From positions 30,413 to 94,412 of the forward strand of contig NW_020825464.1 of NCBI RefSeq assembly GCF_003286085.1: a DNA stretch of 64,000 bases. The letters run 5' to 3'. Under the pieces are notes generated by a model, which had not been told where the DNA came from, did not search any database, and was given only the letters and a program-made list of their open reading frames with translations. Of this stretch, positions 10,401 to 22,118 are shown one piece after another. A program made the position numbers and the translations under genes. How positions within the stretch are numbered: position 1 is the first letter of the stretch; each line of letters begins with the position of its first letter. This DNA comes from Drosophila persimilis (taxonomy: Eukaryota; Arthropoda; Insecta; Diptera; Drosophilidae).

Positions 10401-11470
10401 TTCAAGTATTTGAGCAAGCATTGAAAGAATTCGATTTTGTAAACTCTCCCGTGGATCGTTGCATATATATTCTTGATAGAGGTGACATAAAGAAAAACAT
10501 ATATGTATTATTATATGTTGATGATGTAGTAATAGCGACAAGGGATATGGATAGAATGAATAATTTCAAAAATTATTTAAGCGAAAGATTTAGAATGCCT
10601 GACTTAAATGAGATAAAACATTTTATCGGTATCAGAGTAGAAATGTTTGAAGACAAAATATATTTGAGTCAAGCTGCATAAGTAAAAAGAATTTTAAATA
10701 AATTTAACATGGATAGTTGCAATTCAGTCAGTACTCCATTACTAAATAAACTAAATTATGAGTTACTTAACTCAGATGAAGACTGCAATGCTCCATGTCG
10801 TAACCTTATTGGCTGTTTAATGTACATAATGCTGTGTACACGACCAGATTTAGCTACCGCTGTAAATATCTTGAGTAGATATAGTAGCAAGAACAATGCT
10901 GAGTTATGGCAATGTTTAAAAAGGGTTATTAGATATTTAAAGGGAACTATTGATATGAAGCTTATATTTAAAAAGAATACATCATTTGAAAATACATTAG
11001 TTGGCTATGTAGACTCCGATTGGGGTAGTAATGAGATTGATAGAAAAAGTACAACGGGTTATTTGTTTAAAATGTTCGATTCCAATTTAATTTGTTGGAA
11101 TACAAAAAGACAGAATTCAGTGGCAGCTTCATCAACTGAAGCTGAATATATGACCCTATTTGAAGCTGTAAGAGAAGCTTTATGGCTAAAGTCTCTTCTA
11201 AATAGTATTAATCTAAAACTCGACAGACCCATTAAAATTTATGAAGACAACCAAGGCTGTATTGGCATTGCAAATAATCCCTCATGTCATAAAAGAGCAA
11301 AGCATATTGATATAAAATATCATTTTTCAAGAGAACAGATAGAAACTAATGAGATTTCTCTTGAGTATATTAACACAGACAACCAACTTGCTGACATCTT
11401 CACGAAGCCACTACCTGCTGGAAGATTTGCGGAACTGCGGAACAAATTAGGACTACTACAAGAAGAATGA
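7431..11470 (+). pseudogene. copia copy 1 gag-pol, disabled
   Basis: The gag region is intact and includes a CX2CX4HX4C zinc knuckle (residues 232-245). The aspartic protease motif DSGA is retained (about residue 295). Integrase follows, with the zinc region (LWHERLGH ... CESC) and the DDE core, then RT with YVDD and RNase H. Breaks: a stop at 8934-8936 (Lys codon changed) before the integrase core; a 115-bp deletion with AAAG microhomology at 9318/9319, shifting the frame at the end of the integrase core; and stops at 9962-9964 and 10679-10681. The last two are also in copy 2. The 3' untranslated part (11471-11806) holds a poly(T) run of about 25. Confidence 0.9.
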
Positions 11471-11806
11471 TTCCAATTTAATGAAAACATGAACATGAAG
11501 CTTTATTAACGAATTTATTACATTAATTCATATTTAATTTTTTTTTTTTTTTTTTTTTTTTGAACCAAAAGAACCAATGAATTGTTAAAGTAATTTAATT
11601 TTATGTTAATCTAATTTTAAAGTGATCTGATCGGGTTTTTCTGGGTTTTCCCCGTATCCTTAGAGCAAATGCTAGATCACATAACACTTCCCAGAATGCA
11701 CACCAACCACATTAGAATAACAATTGAATGTTACCTTTTTGATTTAAGGATGAAAACTTTTTTTATATTTTTTATTTTTATGATTTTGATAATTAATGTT
11801 ATTTTT

Positions 11807-11816
11807 GAGGGGGGCG
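11807..11816 (+). other. copia polypurine tract
   Basis: GAGGGGGGCG lies directly upstream of LTR2. The same tract precedes LTR3-6, and copy 6 has lost it. Plus-strand DNA synthesis starts here in the copia life cycle. Confidence 0.75.
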
Positions 11817-12066
11817 TGTTGGAATACGCCTATTCCCACATTCAAATAATAACATTAAATAATATTATCGATATGTTAGGTATTATTATTATGAGTTAGT
11901 CTGGTCACACTTGAAGTGTCGATGCTCTCTCTTCTTGTGTGATCTCAAGTGTGTGGACCGGTGTTGCAGCAAAAAAGTAATCAAGAAATACATAAATAAT
12001 CTTTAAAGAAAAACATAACTTGGTACTGTCTTCCGTTTACTAATTGTCATAGCTAGTCTACCAATA
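11817..12066 (+). repeat. copia LTR2
   Basis: A 250-bp LTR shared by copies 1 and 2. It is preceded by the polypurine tract GAGGGGGGCG (11807-11816) and followed by the primer site (12067-12083). It contains the same TATCGATA site and inverted repeat as LTR1. Confidence 0.92.
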
Positions 12067-12203
12067 GGTTATGGGCCCAGTCCACGCCAATTTAAATAAA
12101 TTAAATTAATAACAAATAGTTGTGAAATTAGTTCCGCGTGCGTTCTTGTGTAGTGTTTTTTTTTTTGTAGTGTGTGTGTGTATAATATATACATACATAG
12201 AAA

Positions 12204-15200
12204 ATGGAAAGAAATAAGCAACATATTAAGCCTTTTTGTGGCGAGAAATATTCTATATGGAAATTTAGAATCAGAGCTTTGTTTGCTGAATTAGAGGTGC
12301 TCCAAGTAGTCGATAACATAATGCCTAACGAAGTAGATGATAATTGGAAAAAGGCAGAGCGATGTGCGAAGAGCATTTTAATTCAATATTTAGGCGACGC
12401 ATTTCTAAACTTCGCGGCAGGCGACATTTCGGCACGTGATATTCTGAAGAATTTAGACGCCATATATGAGCGTAGAAGCCTTGCGTCGCAATTAGCTGCA
12501 CGTAAACGTTTAATAACACTCAAACTCTCAAGTGAAATGACACTTTCGAGTCATTTTGTTATTTTTGATGAAACAGTGAGTGAGTTGTTAGGGGCGGGCG
12601 CTAAAATGGATGAGATGGACAAAGTGGCACATTTGCTGCAGACTCTACCTTCAACCTATAATGGTGTCATCACGGCAATCGAAACTTTGTCAGATGAAAC
12701 TCTATCATTAGCGTTTGTAAAAAATAAATTGTTCGACTACGAGACCAAATTAAGAAATGAAAGTACTGATACAAGTAGTAAAGTCATGAAGGCAGTTGTA
12801 AGAAATAATAACAATTTTAATAATCGTAAAACGTTTGGATCTAGAAACACACGGCAAAAGATATTATTTAAGGGAAAAGCTAGAAGTAATATTAAATGCC
12901 ATCACTGTGGCAAAGAAGGGCACATGAAAAAAGACTGTTACCAGTTTATAAGGTTAAATCAAAACAAAGAAAATTATAAACATAATAAACAAGCTCAGCT
13001 TGCAGCATCGGGCCACGGGTTCGCATTTATGATGCGGAAAATGAAAAAGAGTGCAACGGATCATTTGATCAATGATGACTCGCTGTACGCCGATTGCATC
13101 GAATTGGAGCAGCCAATTAAAATCGCTGTGGCAAAAGAAGGCGAGTTTTTATATGCCACTAAGCGTGGAATTGTGCGGCTGCACAATGGACACAATATCA
13201 CACTGGAGGATGTGCTCTACTGCAAGGAGGCAGCAGGAAACCTCATGTCTGTCAAGCGTCTGCAACAGGCAGGGATGTGAATTAAGTTTGACTGTGGTGG
13301 TGTCTCCATATCAAAAAATGGAGTAATTGTTGTTAAACATACAGGTATGTTGGATATACCTGTAGTCAAATTCCAAGCATACAGTGTAGATGCTAGGAAC
13401 AAAAATAATTATCGATTATGGCATGAGAGGTTGGGGCATATAAGCAATGCAAAATTGCTTGAAATAAAGAATAATAATTTATTTAATGACAGTAATCTTC
13501 TTGTTAATTTAAAAATATCAGATGAAGTTTGTGAGTCATGTTTAAATGGGAAACAGGCTAGGTTGCCATTTAAGCAATCTAAAGATAAAAGTTATATAAA
13601 ACGACCCTTGTTTGTAATACATTCAGATGTATGTGGCCCCATTAAACCAGTTACACTAGACGATAAAAATTATTTTGTGATCTTCGTAGATCAATTTACA
13701 CATTATTGTGTAACCTATTTGTTAAAATATAAATCAGATGTATTCAATGTATTTAAAGATTTTGTAGCAAAGAGCGAGGCTCATTTTAATTTCAAGATTG
13801 TCAATTTGTACATTGACAACGGTAGAGAATACTTGTCGAATGAAATGCGTGAGTTCTGCGTTAATAAAGGAATAAGTTATCATTTGACAGTGCCACATAC
13901 ACCTCAGTTGAATGGTGTTTCGGAGCGAATGATAAGAACCATTACAGAGAAAGCTCGTGCTATGGTAAATGGTGCAAAATTAGACAAAAGTTTTTGGGGT
14001 GAAGCTGTGCTAACTGCAACATATCTAATCAACAGAATTCCAAGCAAAGCACTTGGTGATTGTAAAATGACCCCATATGAGCTGTGGCACAATAGAAAGC
14101 CCAATTTAAAATTTTTAAGAGTGTTCGGTTCAACCGTGTATGTGCACAACAAAATTAAAAAAGGTAAATTTGATGAAAAATCATTCAAAGCTATCTTGAT
14201 AGGGTATGAACAAAATGGACTCAAATTGTGGGATGTCATTAAAGGAAAAGTTATTGTTGCAAGAGATGTTGTCGTAGACGAGACTAATATGCTTTATTCT
14301 AGAGAAGTAAAATTTGAAACAGATTTCCCGAAAGAGAGTAAGGAAAGAAGTCAACAAGAATTCCTGAATGAGAGTAAGGAATCTGATCAGCTTAATTTCC
14401 CGAATGATAGTACGGAATGTCGAATCCTGAATGAGAGTAAGGAATGTGATCAGTTTTATCTCCCGAATGATAGTACGGAATGTGGAATCCTGAATGAGAG
14501 TAAGGAATGTGATCAGTTTTATCTCCCGAATGATAGTACGGAATGTGGAATCCTGAATGAGAGCAAGGAATGTGATCAGTTTAATTTCCCGAATGAAAGT
14601 ACGGAATATGAAATCCTGAATGAAAGTAAGGAATGCGAAAAGCTGAATTTTCCGAATGAAAGTAGGAAAGGAAAAACTGATTTCCTGAATGATAGTAAGG
14701 AATTATATATCCCGAATGAGAGTAAGGATTGTGAAAAAGCTGATCGGCCAGATAATTGTCGTGAAGAAAATAAGGATACTAATATAATTAGTAGAAAAAG
14801 TGAGAGGTTAAAGTCTAAGCCGAAGGTGTCTTATAAAGAACATGATAAAAGCTTTAACAAATTTATATTAAATGCCCATATAATGTTTGATGAAGTTCCA
14901 AATTCTTTTGATGAAATAAATTTTAGGAATGATTAATCTGATTGGGAGGAGTCAATAAATACAGAGTTAAATGCCCATGAAATTAATAACACCTGGACAA
15001 TTATAAAGAAGCCAGAAAACAAAAATATTGTAGACAGTAGATGGGTATTTTCCATTAAATATAATGAACTAGGAGTCCCAATAAAATACAAAGCTAGACT
15101 GGTTGCAAGAGGATTTACTCAAAAGTACCAAGTAGACTATGAAGAAACATTTGCTCCCGTTGCTAGAATTGCCAGTTTTAGGTTCGTACTATCATTGGCA

Positions 15201-16442
15201 GTCCAGTTTAATTTGAAAGTCCATCAGATGGATGTTAAAACAGCTTTCCTCAATGGTACATTAAGTGAGGAGATATATATGCGGCCTCCTCAGGGCGTAT
15301 TATGCGGTGCTAGGCATGTATGCAAACTGAACAAAGCCATTTATGGGCTCAAACGAGCAGCTAGATGCTGGTTTCAAGTATTTGAGCAAGCATTGAAAGA
15401 ATTCGATTTTGTAAACTCTCCCGTGGATCGTTGCATATATATTCTTGATAGAGGTGACATAAAGAAAAACATATATGTATTATTATATGTTGATGATGTA
15501 GTAATAGCGACAAGGGATATGGATAGAATGAATAATTTCAAAAATTATTTAAGCGAAAGATTTAGAATGCCTGACTTAAATGAGATAAAACATTTTATCG
15601 GTATCAGAGTAGAAATGTTTGAAGACAAAATATATTTGAGTCAAGCTGCATAAGTAAAAAGAATTTTAAATAAATTTAACATGGATAGTTGCAATTCAGT
15701 CAGTACTCCATTACTAAATAAACTAAATTATGAGTTACTTAACTCAGATGAAGACTGCAATGCTCCATGTCGTAACCTTATTGGCTGTTTAATGTACATA
15801 ATGCTGTGTACACGACCAGATTTAGCTACCGCTGTAAATATCTTGAGTAGATATAGTAGCAAGAACAATGTTGAGTTATGGCAATGTTTAAAAAGGGTTA
15901 TTAGATATTTAAAGGGAACTATTGATATGAAGCTTATATTTAAAAAGAATACATCATTTGAAAATACATTAGTTGGCTATGTAGACTCCGATTGGGGTAG
16001 TAATGAGATTGATAGAAAAAGTACAACGGGTTATTTGTTTAAAATGTTCGATTCCAATTTAATTTGTTGGAATACAAAAAGACAGAATTCAGTGGCAGCT
16101 TCATCAACTGAAGCTGAATATATGGCCCTATTTGAAGCTGTAAGAGAAGCTTTATGGCTAAAGTCTCTTCTAAATAGTATTAATCTTAAACTCGACAGAC
16201 CCATTAAAATTTATGAAGACAACCGAGGCTGTATTAGCATTGCAAATAATCCCTCATGTCATAAAAGAGCAAAGCATATTGATATAAAATATCATTTTTC
16301 AAGAGAACAGATAGAAACTAATGAGATTTCTCTTGAGTATATTAATACAGACAACCAACTTGCTGACATCTTCACGAAGCCACTACCTGCTGGAAGATTT
16401 GCGGAACTGCGGAACAAATTAGGACTACTACAAGAAGAATGA
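12204..16442 (+). pseudogene. copia copy 2 gag-pol, disabled
   Basis: Gag is intact. An in-frame 42-bp deletion at 13053/13054 removes the protease DSG motif. TGA at 13278-13280 replaces a Ser codon (shared with copies 3 and 6). The integrase region to the linker is open from 13347. TAA at 14934-14936 and 15651-15653 are the same two stops as in copy 1. RT, RNase H and the 3' end are otherwise normal. It has four repeats in the acidic linker between integrase and RT. Confidence 0.9.
14361..14625 (+). repeat. 63-bp coding minisatellite in the copia linker
   Basis: The unit encodes a 21-residue block of the type [20 protein letters not shown], between integrase and RT. Full or partial blocks number 4 in copy 2. 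By the count of the STEC/STEY/SSEY signature they number 2 in copy 1, 4 in copy 3, 1 in each of copies 4 and 5, and 4 in copy 6. The same linker in D. melanogaster copia is also repetitive, so this is a naturally unstable part of the polyprotein. Confidence 0.8.
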
Positions 16443-16779
16443 TTCCAATTTAATGAAAACATGAACATGAAGCTTTATTAACGAATTTATTACATTAATT
16501 CATATTTAATTTTTTTTTTGATTTGAACCAAAAGAACCAATGAATTGTTAAAGTAATTTAATTTTATGTTAATCTAATTTGAAAGTGATCTGATCGGGTT
16601 TTTCTGGGTTTTCCCCGTATCCTTAGAGCAAATGCTAGATCACATAACACTTCCCAGAATGCACACCAACCACATTAGAATAACAATTGAATGTTACCTT
16701 TTTGATTTAAGGATGAAAACTTTTTTTATATTTTTTATTTTTATGATTTTGATAATTAATGTTATTTTTGAGGGGGGCG

Positions 16780-17029
16780 TGTTGGAATACGCCTATTCCC
16801 TCATTCAAATAATAACATTAAATAATATTATCGATATGTTAGGTATTATTATTATGAGTTAGTCTGGTCACACTTGAAGTGTCGATGCTCTCTCTTCTTG
16901 TGTGATCTCAAGTGTGTGGACCGGTGTTGCAGCAAAAAAGTAATCAAGAAATACATAAATAATCTTTAAAGAAAAACATAACTTGGTACTGTCTTCCGTT
17001 TACTAATTGTCATAGCTAGTCTACCAATA
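16780..17029 (+). repeat. copia LTR3
   Basis: Shared by copies 2 and 3, with the primer site at 17030-17046. It is nearly identical to LTR2, with one visible change near the start (TATTCCCTCATTC where the others have CACATTC). Confidence 0.92.
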
Positions 17030-17168
17030 GGTTATGGGCCCAGTCCACGCCAATTTAAATAAATTAAATTAATAACAAATAGTTGTGAAATTAGTTCCGC
17101 GTGCGTTCTTGTGCAGTGTTTTTTTTTGTAGTGTGTGTGTGTATAATATATACATACATACATAGAAA

Positions 17169-20100
17169 ATGGAAAGAAATAAGCAACATATTAAGCCTTT
17201 TTGTGGCGAGAAATATTCTATATGGAAATTTAGAATCAGAGCTTTGTTTGCTGAATTAGAGGTGCTCCAAGTAGTCGATAACATAATGCCTAACGAAGTA
17301 GATGATAATTGGAAAAAGGCAGAGCGATGTGCGAAGAGCATTTTAATTCAATATTTAGGCGACGCATTTCTAAACTTCGCGGCAGGCGACATTTCGGCAC
17401 GTGATATTCTGAAGAATTTAGACGCCATATATGAGCGTAGAAGCCTTGCGTCGCAATTAGCTGCACGTAAACGTTTAATAACACTCAAACTCTCAAGTGA
17501 AATGACACTTTCGAGTCATTTTGTTATTTTTGATGAAACAGTGAGTGAGTTGTTAGGGGCGGGCGCTAAAATGGATGAGATGGACAAAGTGGCACATTTG
17601 CTGCAGACTCTACCTTCAACCTATAATGGTGTCATCACGGCAATCGAAACTTTGTCAGATGAAACTCTATCATTAGCGTTTGTAAAAAATAAATTGTTCG
17701 ACTACGAGACCAAATTAAGAAATGAAAGTACTGATACAAGTAGTAAAGTCATGAAGGCAGCTGTAAGAAATAATAACAATTTTAATAATCGTAAAACGTT
17801 TGGATTTAAGGGAATTTATTATTTAAGGGAAAAGCTAGAAGTAATATTAAATGCCATCACTGTGGCAAAGAAGGGCACATGAAAAAAGACTGTTACCAGT
17901 TTATAAGGTTAAATCAAAACAAAGAAAATTATAAACATAATAAACAAGCTCAGCTTGCAGCATCGGGCCACGGGTTCGCATTTATGATGCGGAAAATGAA
18001 AAAGAGTGCAACGGATCATTTGATCAATGATGACTCGCTGTACGCCGATTGCATCGAATTGGAGCAGCCAATTAAAATCGCTGTGGCAAAAGAAGGCGAG
18101 TTTTTATATGCCACTAAGCGTGGAATTGTGCGGCTGCACAATGGACACAATATCACACTGGAGGATGTGCTCTACTGCAAGGAGGCAGCAGGAAACCTCA
18201 TGTCTGTCAAGCGTCTGCAACAGGCAGGGATGTGAATTAAGTTTGACTGTGGTGGTGTCTCCATATCAAAAAATGGAGTAATTGTTGTTAAACATACAGG
18301 TATGTTGGATATACCTGTAGTCAAATTCCAAGCATACAGTGTAGATGCTAGGAACAAAAATAATTATCGATTATGGCATGAGAGGTTGGGGCATATAAGC
18401 AATGCAAAATTGCTTGAAATAAAGAATAATAATTTATTTAATGACAGTAATCTTCTTGTTAATTTAAAAATATCAGATGAAGTTTGTGAGTCATGTTTAA
18501 ATGGGAAACAGGCTAGGTTGCCATTTAAGCAATCTAAAGATAAAAGTTATATAAAACGACCCTTGTTTGTAATACATTCAGATGTATGTGGCCCCATTAA
18601 ACCAGTTACACTAGACGATAAAAATTATTTTGTGATCTTCGTAGATCAATTTACACATTATTGTGTAACCTATTTGTTAAAATATAAATCAGATGTATTT
18701 AAAGATTTTGTAGCAAAGAGCGAGGCTCATTTTAATTTCAAGATTGTCAATTTGTACATTGACAACGGTAGAGAATACTTGTCGAATGAAATGCGTGAGT
18801 TCTGCGTTAATAAAGGAATAAGTTATCATTTGACAGTGCCACATACACCTCAGTTGAATGGTGTTTCGGAGCGAATGATAAGAACCATTACAGAGAAAGC
18901 TCGTGCTATGGTAAATGGTGCAAAATTAGACAAATGTTTTTGGGGTGAAGCTGTGCTAACTGCAACATATCTAATCAACAGAATTCCAAGCAAAGCACTT
19001 GGTGATTGTAAAATGACCCCATATGAGCTGTGGCACAATAGAAAGCCCAATTTAAAATTTTTAAGAGTGTTCGGTTCAACCGTGTATGTGCACAACAAAA
19101 TTAAAAAAGGTAAATTTGATGAAAAATCATTCAAAGCTATCTTGATAGGGTATGAACAAAATGGACTCAAATTGTGGGATGTCATTAAAGGAAAAGTTAT
19201 TGTTGCAAGAGATGTTGTCGTAGACGAGACTAATATGCTTTATTCTAGAGAAGTAAAATTTGAAACAGATTTCCCGAAAGAGAGTAAGGAAAGAAGTCAA
19301 CAAGAATTCCTGAATGAGAGTAAGGAATCTGATCAGCTTAATTTCCCGAATGATAGTACGGAATGTCGAATCCTGAATGAGAGTAAGGAATGTGATCAGT
19401 TTTATCTCCCGAATGATAGTACGGAATGTGGAATCCTGAATGAGAGTAAGGAATGTGATCAGTTTTATCTCCCGAATGATAGTACGGAATGTGGAATCCT
19501 GAATGAGAGCAAGGAATGTTTAATTTCAGTTTAATTTCCCGAATGAAAGTACGGAATATGAAATCCTGAATGAAAGTAAGGAATGCGAAAAGCTGAATTT
19601 TCCGAATGAAAGTAGGAAAGGAAAAACTGATTTCCTGAATGATAGTAAGGAATTATATATCCCGAATGAGAGTAAGGATTGTGAAAAAGCTGATCGGCCA
19701 GATAATTGTCGTGAAGAAAATAAGGATACTAATATGATTTGTAGAAAAAGTGAGAGGTTAAAGTCTAAGCCGAAGGTGTCTTATAAAGAACATGATAAAA
19801 GCTTTAACAAATTTATATTAAATGCCCATATAATGTTTGATGAAGTTCCAAATTCTTTTGATGAAATAAATTTTAGGAATGATAAATCTGATTGGGAGGA
19901 GGCAATAAATACAGAGTTAAATGCCCATGAAATTAATAACACCTGGACAATTATAAAGAAGCCAGAAAACAAAAATATTGTAGACAGTAGATGGGTATTT
20001 TCCATTAAATATAATGAACTAGGTGTCCCAATAAAATACAAAGCTAGACTGGTTGCAAGAGGATTTACTCAAAAGTACCAAGTAGACTATGAAGAAACAT

Positions 20101-21392
20101 TTGCTCCCGTTGCTAGAATTGCCAGTTTTAGGTTCGTACTATCATTGGCAGTCCAGTTTAATTTGAAAGTCCATCAGATGGATGTTAAAACAGCTTTCCT
20201 CAATGGTACATTAAGTGAGGAGATATATATGCGGCCTCCTCAGGGCGTATTATGCGGTGCTGGGCATGTATGCAAACTAAACAAAGCCATTTATGGGCTC
20301 AAACAAGCAGCTAGATGCTGGTTTCAAGTATTTGAGCAAGCATTGAAAGAATTCGATTTTGTAAACTCTCCCGTGGATCGTTGCATATATATTCTTGATA
20401 GAGGTGACATAAAGAAAAACATATATGTATTATTATATGTTGATGATGTAGTAATAGCGACAAGGGATATGGATAGAATGAATAATTTCAAAAATTATTT
20501 AAGCGAAAGATTTAGAATGACTGACTTAAATGAGATAAAACATTTTATCGGTATCAGAGTAGAAATGTTTGAAGACAAAATATATTTGAGTCAAGCTGCA
20601 TATGTAAAAAGAATTTTAAATAAATTTAACATGGATAGTTGCAATTCAGTCAGTACTCCATTACTAAATAAACTAAATTATGAGTTACTTAACTCAGATG
20701 AAGACTGCAATGCTCCATGTCGTAACCTTATTGGTTGTTTAATGTACATAATGCTGTGTACACGACCAGATTTAGCTACCGCTGTAAATAGCTTGAGTAG
20801 ATAAAGTAGCAAGAACAATGCTGAGTTATGACAATGTTTAAAAAGGGTTATTAGATATTTAAAGGGAACTATTGATATGAAGCTTATATTTAAAAAGAAT
20901 ACATCATTTGAAAATACATTAGTTGGCTATGTAGACTCCGATTGGGGTAGTAATGAGATTGATAGAAAAAGAACAACGGGTTATTTGTTTAAAATGTTCG
21001 ATTCCAATTTAATTTGTTGGAATACAAAAAGACAGAATTCAGTGGCAGCTTCATCAACTGAAGCTGAATATATGGCCCTATTTGAAGCTGTAAGAGAAGC
21101 TTTATGGCTAAAGTCTCTTCTAAATAGTATTAATCTTAAACTCGACAGACCCATTAAAATTTATGAAGACAACCAAGGCTGTATTGGCATTGCAAATAAT
21201 CCCTCATGTCATAAAAGAGCAAAGCATATTGATATAAAATATCATTTTTCAAGAGAACAGATAGAAACTAATGAGATTTCTCTTGAGTATATTAATACAG
21301 ACAACCAACTTGCTGACATCTTCACGAAGCCACTACCTGCTGGAAGATTTTCGGAACTGCGGAACAAATTAGGACTACTACAAGAAGAATGA
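17169..21392 (+). pseudogene. copia copy 3 gag-pol, disabled
   Basis: Near 17804-17818 about 23 bp are replaced by about 13 bp resembling the sequence just downstream, so gag shifts frame before the zinc knuckle (same lesion in copy 6). It has the 42-bp protease deletion at 18008/18009 and TGA at 18233-18235 (both shared with 2 and 6). It also has a private 9-bp deletion near 18696 and a 4-bp insertion near 19517 that breaks the linker. TAA at 20802-20804 and TGA at 20829-20831 in the RT-RNase H region are shared with copy 4. Confidence 0.9.
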
Positions 21393-21733
21393 TTCCAATT
21401 TAATGAAAACATGAACATGAAGCTTTATTAACGAATTTATTACATTAATTCATATTTAATTTTTTTTTTTTTTGATTTGAACCAAAAGAACCAATGAATT
21501 GTTAAAGTAATTTAATTTTATGTTAATCTAATTTGAAAGTGATCTGATCGGGTTTTTCTGGGTTTTCCCCGTATCCTTAGAGCAAATGCTAGATCACATA
21601 ACACTTCCCAGAATGCACACCAACCACATTAGAATAACAATTGAATGTTACCTTTTTGATTTAAGGATGAAAACTTTTTTTATATTTTTTATTTTTATGA
21701 TTTTGATAATTAATGTTATTTTTGAGGGGGGCG

Positions 21734-21983
21734 TGTTGGAATACGCCTATTCCCACATTCAAATAATAACATTAAATAATATTATCGATATGTTAGGTAT
21801 TATTATTATGAGTTAGTCTGGTCACACTTGAAGTGTCGATGCTCTCTCTTCTTGTGTGATCTCAAGTGTGTGGACCGGTGTTGCAGCAAAAAAGTAATCA
21901 AGAAATACATAAATAATCTTTAAAGAAAAACATAACTTGGTACTGTCTTCCGTTTACTAATTGTCATAGCTAGTCTACCAATA
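21734..21983 (+). repeat. copia LTR4
   Basis: Shared by copies 3 and 4, with the primer site at 21984-22000. No difference from LTR2 was noticed by eye. Confidence 0.92.
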
Positions 21984-22118
21984 GGTTATGGGCCCAGTCC
22001 ACGCCAATTTAAATAAATTAAATTAATAACAAATAGTTGTGAAATTAGTTCCGCGTGCGTTCTTGTGTAGTGTTTTTTTTTGTAGTGTGTGTGATTATAA
22101 TATATACATACATAGAAA

